From: JANQIV01 sp050117315
Lineage (GTDB): Bacteria > Bacteroidota > Ignavibacteria > Ignavibacteriales > Melioribacteraceae
NCBI GenBank assembly: GCA_050117315.1
Contig: JASFMY010000041.1
Coordinates: forward strand, 1 to 46,371
DNA: 46,371 nucleotides
Direction: 5' to 3'
The position numbers were made by a program, and so were the translations under genes. The notes beneath the pieces are model-generated. The model worked only from the letters and a program-made list of their open reading frames with translations, was not told the origin of the DNA and made no database searches. Below, one piece after another: positions 32,396-40,475 of the stretch. Numbering within the stretch: position 1 is the first letter of the stretch; every line of letters starts with the position of its first letter.

Positions 32396-34066
32396 TTATT
32401 TCATCAAAATCATTTTCCTTGCCTGAACATTATTTTGTTGTTTAAGAATAAGTAAATAGACTCCGCTGGATTCACCGGACATATCTATATTGACATGATG
32501 AGATCCGGCGTTCATCTCCTGATTATTAATAACGTCTTTTACTTTTTGACCGAGTGTATTATAAATACTTAATTTTACGGCACCGCTTTGAGCCAAATTA
32601 AAATTAACTTTAGTTGAAGGGTTAAATGGATTCGGATAATTTTGTTCTAAAGCAAAATCCTGCGGAATGCTGTATCCGTCTTCATCATCAACACCTGTAA
32701 GATTGGATTCATATTGAGCTAATTCGTCTGGATACCATTTTAAACTTCCAACATGGAACCCGTCTGTAGACGTAAAACTATTGGAATATGTAAAATCTTC
32801 AGGTAACGGCCATTGTAAGTATGCCCAATGATATTCAGGATAATCCGTAGAATCAGGGTCCCATCCCCAAAAACCAAACACACCATTTGTCCTATGGTTC
32901 CTTAACTGCGCCACCATGCCATCGGTCCCTCCAAAATTAGTAAACCCAGGATCAGCATTAACATTATTTTCTTCAATAAAATTAGGCCATTCATCATCGT
33001 TATCAAATAGTATTTGAGCACGGCTATCTAAAAATGACGGAGCTTCAACAGAACTTTCAAATTCGGAAAAGTAATCTTGTACACCTTGTGAATAAAAATA
33101 GACATTATTTCGTATAATTAGACTTCTATCTTTTTCCTCCATAATAAACTTTAAAGAATCTGGAGCATTAGGTACATTTGATATCAACGTATCGGCTGAT
33201 ATAATACCGCTGAATACTTGATCGACTTCATTTGGAACGTCTGCAATTAAGGCACCGTGTGTGGAAACATTATAAAAAATATTATTTGTAAAAATCGAAT
33301 TAAGATGTGCATGAATTTGGGTAGTAAAGCCTTTCACGACATTAACAACTGTATTGTGATCAAATTCGAAATATTTAATTGGATTTTGAGCCTCAATATT
33401 AACGACAGCTCCCTGTACATTAAAAAAGGTACTATTCCTTATAATCACAGAATCAGCTGTACCAGTATCGATCTCAAGGAAAAACGCACACCATTCGTCT
33501 CCATCAGGAAGGACCGTACCGTTTCTAACATGACATTTATCCAGAATAAACACAGTATTGTCAACAGAGGCTTCAATCATTCCAAACCCAATAAGCTCAA
33601 AATAGCAGTTTTCGAGCTCAATTCTTAAATTATCGGACTGCAATAAAATAGCATTTGCCCATGAGTAATCTCCGTCTATTGTTATTGTAGTAAAGGCAAT
33701 ATTTTTAACGGTTAAGTCGGCAAACGTTGTTAAACAATATTCATAAGGTACCTCTCCCGCATCGTCTGTTGTTAAAATTATTTTGGGAGGTTTAGTATCA
33801 TCTGTAGTCCCGGGTTCATCAGCTATTAAGGTAATCGGGTTATTAAATACTGGAGACTGGTTATAAAAATAAGTTTTTCCACGCTCCAGTTTGTAGACGT
33901 CGTGTAACTGCTCTCCGGCATCGTTTGTGTCCGCAACTACATATTTTATAATGGCATTGATTATCGGATTTCCGTCATCATCGGTAGCCGGAACTTCCAA
34001 TACACTTTGACCGAATGCAAGACTGCTTAAAGCAAAAGTCAAAATCAGTGATAAAATCTTTTTCAT
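32396..34066 (-). CDS. Secreted right-handed beta-helix protein (DUF5123/DUF4957-like) with T9SS domain
   Basis: A 556-residue exported protein: signal peptide (about 1-19), then many short beta repeats rich in Asn and Asp (IELENCYFELIGFGMIEASV, VIIRNSTFFNVQGAVVNIEA, FDHNTVVNVVKGF, SIFTNNIFYNVSTHGALIA). These form a parallel beta-helix of the pectate-lyase-like type. The layout fits DUF4957/DUF5123 proteins common in polysaccharide-utilization loci. The C-terminus (about 470-556) is a T9SS sorting domain nearly identical to that of the GH16 enzyme next door (LEQNYPNPFNPSTKVNF). Catalytic residues cannot be assigned; it may be a lyase, hydrolase or binding protein. Confidence 0.85.
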   Translation of the reverse strand: MKKILSLILTFALSSLAFGQSVLEVPATDDDGNPIINAIIKYVVADTNDAGEQLHDVYKLERGKTYFYNQSPVFNNPITLIADEPGTTDDTKPPKIILTTDDAGEVPYEYCLTTFADLTVKNIAFTTITIDGDYSWANAILLQSDNLRIELENCYFELIGFGMIEASVDNTVFILDKCHVRNGTVLPDGDEWCAFFLEIDTGTADSVIIRNSTFFNVQGAVVNIEAQNPIKYFEFDHNTVVNVVKGFTTQIHAHLNSIFTNNIFYNVSTHGALIADVPNEVDQVFSGIISADTLISNVPNAPDSLKFIMEEKDRSLIIRNNVYFYSQGVQDYFSEFESSVEAPSFLDSRAQILFDNDDEWPNFIEENNVNADPGFTNFGGTDGMVAQLRNHRTNGVFGFWGWDPDSTDYPEYHWAYLQWPLPEDFTYSNSFTSTDGFHVGSLKWYPDELAQYESNLTGVDDEDGYSIPQDFALEQNYPNPFNPSTKVNFNLAQSGAVKLSIYNTLGQKVKDVINNQEMNAGSHHVNIDMSGESSGVYLLILKQQNNVQARKMILMK

Positions 34067-34140
34067 CTTGTATCCTCCTTTTTATATTAGTTAGGTTGAA
34101 TTATCCTGATGATTTATTTATGTAACTCTACTATCATTTA

Positions 34141-37104
34141 TTACAGTTTATACCTTATTCCCAAACTTCCGCTTATGCTGTAATACTCTTTATTCGTTAT
34201 AAAGCCTGTTCCCTCGTTAATATCGGTTTCCATTGCCTTTGAGATATTTTTCAGGTTACCATACAGCACCAGACCTTCGAAAGGAAGCTTTTGGGAAACA
34301 GCAACATCGAAGATAGTGAAGTCATCGGTATAACCTCTTAATTGCGGACGCCAGTCGTTTTGAGAAAATATCCTGGACTTAAATTGTACTGAACCCCGTA
34401 TTGAAAATCCCATATAATCGTACCCTAACGTTATGTTAAGAATATGATCAGGCTGATATAATAAAGGTGCGCTATAGGAAGAATCAGCATTTCCAATTAT
34501 CGTTTCCGTACTACCAAAAGGAGAAGACACTATTTTTTTAATTGGTACCGTTCTAGGATATTTGGTCTCGGAATGTGTATATGTATAATTAATGCTGAAT
34601 ACAACGTTTTTAAGTAAACCGGGTAAGTACCAAAGATTTGACTGCCATTCTATTTCTACACCGTACACATCGGTTTTATTAGGATTATTCACATAGTTTG
34701 ATATTTGTTTACCTTTAAATCCACTAGGACTTAGCCCTGTTTCTTCTTCTGTCAACCCAAACTCTTCGACAGCCATTGTGTCGCTTAATATTATCTTACT
34801 CTGCGAAAAAACTAAATCATCAATATTTTTTGTGAACAAACCAACAGTAAACAAACCAACTTTATTTCCATATAATGAAAAATAGAGATCATAATTTTCT
34901 GCTTTTGCCGGCTTTAGGTTAGGGTTACTATAGCTAATGGTTAATGGCTGAGATGAAATAGACCATGATGGAAGAAACTCAGAGTAACTAGGACGCGTCA
35001 ATGTTTGTGTATAACTTGCACGAACATCAAACCAATTAGACGGTTTATATCTAGCATGAATCATAGGTAGAAAAAATTCGTTTTCTCTTGTAACCGTTTT
35101 TTCGTGGTATTCATAACCTACACTTGGAAGTTTAACACCTCCATCCCCTCTTGTACCCGTATAAATGGTTTTATTATGCTCATACCTAAGCCCCGGTATA
35201 AAAGTAATTTTATTTCCTATTGAAAAAGTTGGCATTATATACGCCGCCCAATAGTCTTCCTTACCATTATAGTCATACATTTTACTTTCATGAAAATTTG
35301 GGACAAATTTTTGCGGGGTTGTTGCACCGTCCCAATCCACCCCCACATAATCTATGAGATAATGCAACATTTCTTTTCCCAATTCCAGATCGGGAACTCT
35401 TTCAAGCGAATATTCCCCTTTCATGAAGTCGCCGGGATCATAATCTTCATCAATGAAAGGTTCATATGGAAATGAACTTATTTTAATATAAGACGCCATC
35501 CACGGCCACTTTTCTAATATTGCTTGGTTAACGATAGTACTTGGGTCGGTAGCAAGGTCTAAGTATATCGTATTATAATCATACTCCCTGCTTTTATGTT
35601 TATATTTTCCACCTGTTTGGATTTTCAAATTTAATCCATCGGACAGCCGGTATTCCCATTCGAGATCAACAAATGATGCAAATTCATCTTCTTTGGTCAG
35701 AATATCCGAATCATAAAAATCGCTAAGTAAAATCGTGCTTACATCATTCAGCATAAAACTCGGTACCTGGGCCGGAGTAGCATCATATGATACAACACTG
35801 GCTAACGGGCTGGATTCCAATCCACCGTATCCGAGTTCCTCAGGTACATCTGTTTTAGAGTACGAATAACTAACTCCCCCGGTGACCTTAAAATCTCCGA
35901 TATACTGTTGAGCTCTAAGTTGATTCATCAAAATTGTAGTGTTGCTTTCGGAATTATTTAAATATTGACTTCTGCTTGTAGAACCGTGTAAGTCAGATGA
36001 ATTTTCACTACGAGATACCGTGAGGCGATCAATTCTGCTGTACATATTACTTAATAAAATTTCCGTACCAGGCGTTTTATAATCCAAAACAAGCGAGCCG
36101 TTATAACGCTCAATTTCTCTTGTGATGTCTTCAACATTCAATGAATTCACCACAGTAAGCTTATCTTCGGTAAGATATTTATAACCTGCACTTACAGTAT
36201 TGGAACTTCTATTTCTTTTTTCTATATCAAGATTTACAGAAACACCAATTAAATCATCTAAAATTCTTAAGCTGGTTAATCCACCTAATTTATAATCTTT
36301 AGATTCACCCCTTAAACCGTTATATCCTCCCTCAGCTAATATTGTATAACTTTGTTTTCCCAATGGGGCACCCTTTAATATGAAGTTTACTGTCCCTCCT
36401 AATTGATCGGCTTCCTGATCAGCCATTGCAGATTTGGTAACCTCAATACCATCAAGCATATAGGGTGATATCATGCTAAGATCTGTACTTCTATCGTCGG
36501 AATCCGTAGCGGCCATATCAACACCGTCAATCTGGACTTTATTGTATTTAGGAGCCAGTCCCCGGATAACAACTTTATTTCCCTCACCACCTTCTCTTTG
36601 AAGGGAGACACCAGGTAATCTTCCAACAGCTTCTGCTGCGTTTGCCTCAGGCAATTCTTCAATCTTATCTGCCGCTACAATATTTTTTATGGCATCAGAA
36701 GTAATCTGTTGATTTATAGCTGCTATCTGTCCTTCACGCTGAGTTGATATAATAACTGTCTCACCTTCCAGAACCTCGGGCTCCATCTCAAAATCTATTT
36801 GAATAGTTCTGCCCTCTATTATATCCACCTCTGTTTTCTGCTGCTTATAACCTATATATGTAACACGAAGTGTAATTGGACCCGAAGATAAATTCTGGAT
36901 TATATAATTACCGTTTAAATCCGTTGAACTGCCTAAACCTGTTCCCAAAATAATTATGTTAGCTCCCCAAAGAGCTTCACCTGTTGTTGCGTCTTTTACC
37001 GTACCTTTAATTGTTGTATTTACCGATGCATACAGGTAAGAACCAATACTCAGTAAAATGAGGAAGAGAATTGTAATTAGAAAAATGTGACTTCTAGTTG
37101 TCAT
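34141..37104 (-). CDS. TonB-dependent outer-membrane receptor
   Basis: A 987-residue receptor for active import across the outer membrane. After a signal peptide (about 1-28), a CarboxypepD_reg-like Ig domain follows (about 30-118, TIKGTVKDATTGEALWGANI). The plug comes next (about 135-245, including GRLPGVSLQREGGEGNKVVI and KYNKVQIDGVDMA), and a 22-strand-type barrel runs to a C-terminal IRYKL. The plug motif AMADQEADQLGGTVNF resembles the TonB-Xanth-Caul subfamily, which imports carbohydrate oligomers. There is no SusD partner. Its promoter is overlapped by a LacI-type operator. In this locus it probably imports glucosamine oligomers; the substrate is inferred. Confidence 0.95.
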   Translation of the reverse strand: MTTRSHIFLITILFLILLSIGSYLYASVNTTIKGTVKDATTGEALWGANIIILGTGLGSSTDLNGNYIIQNLSSGPITLRVTYIGYKQQKTEVDIIEGRTIQIDFEMEPEVLEGETVIISTQREGQIAAINQQITSDAIKNIVAADKIEELPEANAAEAVGRLPGVSLQREGGEGNKVVIRGLAPKYNKVQIDGVDMAATDSDDRSTDLSMISPYMLDGIEVTKSAMADQEADQLGGTVNFILKGAPLGKQSYTILAEGGYNGLRGESKDYKLGGLTSLRILDDLIGVSVNLDIEKRNRSSNTVSAGYKYLTEDKLTVVNSLNVEDITREIERYNGSLVLDYKTPGTEILLSNMYSRIDRLTVSRSENSSDLHGSTSRSQYLNNSESNTTILMNQLRAQQYIGDFKVTGGVSYSYSKTDVPEELGYGGLESSPLASVVSYDATPAQVPSFMLNDVSTILLSDFYDSDILTKEDEFASFVDLEWEYRLSDGLNLKIQTGGKYKHKSREYDYNTIYLDLATDPSTIVNQAILEKWPWMASYIKISSFPYEPFIDEDYDPGDFMKGEYSLERVPDLELGKEMLHYLIDYVGVDWDGATTPQKFVPNFHESKMYDYNGKEDYWAAYIMPTFSIGNKITFIPGLRYEHNKTIYTGTRGDGGVKLPSVGYEYHEKTVTRENEFFLPMIHARYKPSNWFDVRASYTQTLTRPSYSEFLPSWSISSQPLTISYSNPNLKPAKAENYDLYFSLYGNKVGLFTVGLFTKNIDDLVFSQSKIILSDTMAVEEFGLTEEETGLSPSGFKGKQISNYVNNPNKTDVYGVEIEWQSNLWYLPGLLKNVVFSINYTYTHSETKYPRTVPIKKIVSSPFGSTETIIGNADSSYSAPLLYQPDHILNITLGYDYMGFSIRGSVQFKSRIFSQNDWRPQLRGYTDDFTIFDVAVSQKLPFEGLVLYGNLKNISKAMETDINEGTGFITNKEYYSISGSLGIRYKL

Positions 37105-37223
37105 GGTTTAATCTCCTTTGAATCTATTTCGAAGTTTCCTCAACAGTTATGTATATTGAAAATGAAACAATTTTCTTCATTCAATATTCAAAGATGACAA
37201 TTGATTATATTGTCTCTTAAAAA

Positions 37224-37265
37224 ATGTTATCGATAACATATATAGTTAAAATATGCCATTTCCAA
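37224..37265 (-). promoter_or_regulatory. TonB-receptor promoter with overlapping LacI operator
   Basis: On the minus strand TTGGAA (37260-37265), a 17-bp spacer and TATATG (37237-37242) form a promoter. The perfect 16-bp palindrome ATGTTATCGATAACAT (37224-37239) begins inside the -10 box. The same 14-bp core occurs before the GH2 gene. Binding by the LacI protein encoded just upstream would block RNA polymerase. Confidence 0.75.
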
Positions 37266-37279
37266 TTCTCATTCCGGTA

Positions 37280-38284
37280 CTAAGCGGAATCTCTTATGAC
37301 AAGTTCCGTCTTAAGTATTATTCTAATCGGACTCTTTTTTTGATTATTAATTAGTGACAACAAAGCTTCAAAAGAGGATTTACCTATTTCATACATGGGC
37401 TGTTTAACGGTAGTAAGCGCAGGCTTATAGAGCTCACCTATTTCAATATTGTCGAACCCCATTACGGCTATATCATCGGGAACCAACAAACCGTTTTCTT
37501 TAAACTGTTCAATAACTCCAAGTGCCATATAATCATCGGAACAAAAAACCGCAGTTGGTTTGTTTTTTAGCGCAACAAGTTTCCTTGATTCTTCATAAGC
37601 AGTTCCTTTGTTGAATTCGCCGTTTATAATATAGTCTTTGTTATATGAAAGTTTATTTTTTTTAAGAAAATTTTTATATCCTTGAAGCCTATCCCTTGCG
37701 TTTGTTTCATCCATTGAGCCTGCAACAAACGCAATTTTTTTGTGCCCCTTCTTATATAAATATTCTAAGGCTAACTCGGCTCCTTTTATATTTTCAGAAT
37801 CAACAAAATTAAATTTGTCACTGTATTTTTTATAGTTAACTACAATACTCGGGAACCCGGATTCTATCAATTCCTGCAGGTTGGGATCGTCAATTTTTGC
37901 TTTTAATAAAATTAAGCCATCAAACAGTTTGCAGCGTACAAAATTTAAGTACGATCCTTTTGTTTTATCATATTGATTTACGGGCACCAGCATTATCTTA
38001 TAATCTTTTTCCTGTGCAACATCGCTTATCCCGCTTAATACCTGGGCTATGTAGTTATCTAAAAATAATTTTTCCGTTTTTGGAATCACCACACCAATCG
38101 TTTTGGTCTTTTGACTTGATAAACTTCTTGCAATAAGATTGGGATGATAATCCAGTTCTTTCATTATCCTCTTTATCTTCTCGGCCGTCGCCTTTGCAAC
38201 ATAACCGTTCCCGCTCAGTACCCGCGACACTGTCATTCTCGATACTTTTGCCTTTTCTGCTATGTCAGCTATTGTAACATTCAT
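37280..38284 (-). CDS. LacI-family transcriptional repressor of the amino-sugar locus
   Basis: A 334-residue LacI/GalR regulator. The DNA-binding domain is at residues 1-60: TIADIAEKAKVSRMTVSRVL and the hinge helix YHPNLIARSLSSQKTKTIG. A periplasmic-binding-type sugar domain follows (VVIPKTEKLF, AVFCSDDYMALGVIEQFKENG, GFDNIEIGELYKPALTTVKQP). Its start overlaps the ROK kinase gene by 20 nt. Matching palindromes TGTTATCGATAACA stand before the GH2 and TonB-receptor genes on either side, which is strong circumstantial evidence that these are its operators. The inducer is probably glucosamine or its phosphate, by inference. Confidence 0.95.
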   Translation of the reverse strand: MNVTIADIAEKAKVSRMTVSRVLSGNGYVAKATAEKIKRIMKELDYHPNLIARSLSSQKTKTIGVVIPKTEKLFLDNYIAQVLSGISDVAQEKDYKIMLVPVNQYDKTKGSYLNFVRCKLFDGLILLKAKIDDPNLQELIESGFPSIVVNYKKYSDKFNFVDSENIKGAELALEYLYKKGHKKIAFVAGSMDETNARDRLQGYKNFLKKNKLSYNKDYIINGEFNKGTAYEESRKLVALKNKPTAVFCSDDYMALGVIEQFKENGLLVPDDIAVMGFDNIEIGELYKPALTTVKQPMYEIGKSSFEALLSLINNQKKSPIRIILKTELVIRDSA

Positions 38285-39179
38285 TTGAAGTATTTTTTAT
38301 AATTTCTATTTCAGGGCTACCGGCAATAATCCCGCGGTTTTCAAAATATAACGCTGCAGCACCTAATATTGCAACCTGCGACAGGCTGCTCGTTGTAATT
38401 TTAAGATTTTTAATAGAATTCTTATAAGGAAAATTTTGTAATGAAATTATTACTGCTTCTTTAAAATATTTATATGCTTCACTTACAGAACCTCCGAGAA
38501 TTATTATTTCAGGATCTACTGCGAGAACAATCGCAGAAATAACATTCCCGAGGTGAGTCCCAAATTCTTGAAATATACGCAGAGCTTCTTTGTCTCCTGT
38601 CTTAGCCTTGTCAAAAATTTCTTCTCCCGATACATTCAACCTTTTAGAAAAGAACTGCCCGCTGCAATAATCTTCATAACATCCGCCCTTATACGGCAGC
38701 ATTCCAAATTCGCCTGCGCCGCAGTTGGCTCCCAGGTATAACCTGTTGTCGAAATAAATTCCTGCTCCCAAACCGGTTCCGACAATCAGGCCAACTATAT
38801 TGTCATAATCTTTTCCGTTACCAAAATATTTTTCTCCAACAACAAAACAATTGGCGTCGTTATTAATATATACGGGTACTTTGAATTCTCTTTCTAATAT
38901 TGTTTTCAAATGAACTTCTTTCCATGAAGGGATATTTTGGACATCATAAATAATTCCCTTTTCAACGTCTACAAGACTCGGGACACCAACGCCTATACCG
39001 GCAACGCAATCATCAAAACGTTCTTTTATCGAAGATATAACTTCATCAATTACCTGTTGTTCGGATCCGTTCGAAGAAATCCGCCGTGAATATAAATCAA
39101 CAACTTTATATTCACTAACCTTACCTACGCGTATGTTTGTTCCGCCTAAATCAATACCTAAAATAGTTTTCTTTTCCAT
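38265..39179 (-). CDS. ROK-family sugar kinase, probable glucosamine kinase
   Basis: A 304-residue cytoplasmic kinase of the ROK family. The phosphate-binding motif is GIDLGGTNIRVGK (8-20), the catalytic base is Asp108 (YINNDANCF), and the ATP site has IVGTGLGAGIYF. The ROK zinc-binding signature is altered: the usual His is Glu157 (GAGEFGM), and only CYEDYC (Cys167, Cys172) remains of the cysteine cluster, so zinc binding may be lost. In this locus it most likely phosphorylates imported glucosamine to feed NagB, but glucose or N-acetylglucosamine are possible. It overlaps the LacI gene by 20 nt and follows the MFS gene by 25 nt. Confidence 0.9.
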   Translation of the reverse strand: MEKKTILGIDLGGTNIRVGKVSEYKVVDLYSRRISSNGSEQQVIDEVISSIKERFDDCVAGIGVGVPSLVDVEKGIIYDVQNIPSWKEVHLKTILEREFKVPVYINNDANCFVVGEKYFGNGKDYDNIVGLIVGTGLGAGIYFDNRLYLGANCGAGEFGMLPYKGGCYEDYCSGQFFSKRLNVSGEEIFDKAKTGDKEALRIFQEFGTHLGNVISAIVLAVDPEIIILGGSVSEAYKYFKEAVIISLQNFPYKNSIKNLKITTSSLSQVAILGAAALYFENRGIIAGSPEIEIIKNTSNECYNS

Positions 39180-39204
39180 ATCTCCTTAAATGTAAATTCC
39201 AATA

Positions 39205-40449
39205 TTATTTTTCTTTATTAAAAATTGTCTCGTTGCTAATTAAAGGCTTAGCCCAAAAGCCTATACTAAATATATACCCGAGCGTTACAAACAGGAAAAG
39301 CATACCGAACCTTAACCCTATTAAGTCGCCCAAAGACCCAACTATCAAAGGTACAACTGCACCGCCTATAATGCCAGTACACAATATTCCCGAAAACGAA
39401 CCGTGATGTTTATCCATAGAATTTAATGCTAATGAAAAAACTATTGACCACATAACCGAAAGAAAAAAACCGGTTGCAGGGAATAAATATAAAGACATGC
39501 TTCCTTTCGAAAATAAAGCTCCTGCAAGTGATAACATAGCGGCGCCTGTAAACCATTTAAGAACAAGCTTGCTGTCGAAGAGTTTTAAAACTACCAAGCC
39601 AAGCAAACAGCCTACTGTTAATAATCCCCAGTAATATGAAACCGTATCTGCACCTGTGGTTTGCGGGTCATACCCGTGATAACTTGAAAGAAATTCTGAA
39701 ATCCAGTTTGCTATTCCCTGTTCACTTCCAACGTAAGCGAAGATTCCTATAAAATATAGTATAACAGTTTTTTGTTTGAATAAATCCTTTATGGTTCCCC
39801 ATGCTCCGGTTTTTTCATCTTCTTTAAGTTCTACTTTTGGAAGTTTGGACACCGCAACTACTACAACCATCAAAAGAGCTATTGCTGTAAACAGCCAGTA
39901 AAGCGAAACCCATGGAAATTCAATAGGTGTTACCTTTGCAAGTATTGATAACAAAATATTAGAGTCCGTGTTGCCCGACTGCAAATGCTGAACCAGGTAT
40001 GAATATATTTGCGGACTGAGAAAAGATGCGCCGCCGAAAAACAGTTGAGCAAAAACGGAATTAAATGCAAAATGTTCTTCACCGCCGGCAGTTCTTAACA
40101 ACGGGTTAATTGCTACCTGCAGCATTGCCATGCCGAAACCTATAAGAAATAAAGATATTACCGCAACACTAAATACCGGTGCTACAGCAAACAACAACGC
40201 TCCAATTCCTGCAAGCAGAAAGGCCGCAGACATGACAAGCTTTTCATGATATTTTTCTATAAGCATTCCGGCAGGGATTGACATAAGATAGGCGATAAAG
40301 AAAGAGAAAGGTAAAAAAGCAACCATAAAATAACTTAAGTCAAAGCTTTTGATTATGTCAGGAATTATTGGCCCAATAATATTGGTAAGGAGAGATATAA
40401 CAAAAAACACTATAAATATTAAACCAACAATAAAATAATTTCTCTTCAT
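39205..40449 (-). CDS. MFS sugar transporter (FucP-like)
   Basis: A 414-residue, 12-helix major-facilitator permease of the fucose/glucose-galactose (FucP/GluP-like) branch, importing a sugar with protons across the inner membrane. Landmarks are the N-terminal helix YFIVGLIFIVFFVISLLTN, the loop PAGMLIEKYHEKLVM and MAMLQVAINPLLRTAGG, typical of FucP proteins (QxxxNP). ATG 40449 is used because MKRNYFIVGL is the natural family start. A GTG at 40497 would add 16 residues and overlap the GH2 stop. It lies between GH2 and ROK, so imported glucosamine is the best guess for its substrate. Confidence 0.92.
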   Translation of the reverse strand: MKRNYFIVGLIFIVFFVISLLTNIIGPIIPDIIKSFDLSYFMVAFLPFSFFIAYLMSIPAGMLIEKYHEKLVMSAAFLLAGIGALLFAVAPVFSVAVISLFLIGFGMAMLQVAINPLLRTAGGEEHFAFNSVFAQLFFGGASFLSPQIYSYLVQHLQSGNTDSNILLSILAKVTPIEFPWVSLYWLFTAIALLMVVVVAVSKLPKVELKEDEKTGAWGTIKDLFKQKTVILYFIGIFAYVGSEQGIANWISEFLSSYHGYDPQTTGADTVSYYWGLLTVGCLLGLVVLKLFDSKLVLKWFTGAAMLSLAGALFSKGSMSLYLFPATGFFLSVMWSIVFSLALNSMDKHHGSFSGILCTGIIGGAVVPLIVGSLGDLIGLRFGMLFLFVTLGYIFSIGFWAKPLISNETIFNKEK

Positions 40450-40475
40450 AATTTTGTCCGATTGTTTTCTGTTAA

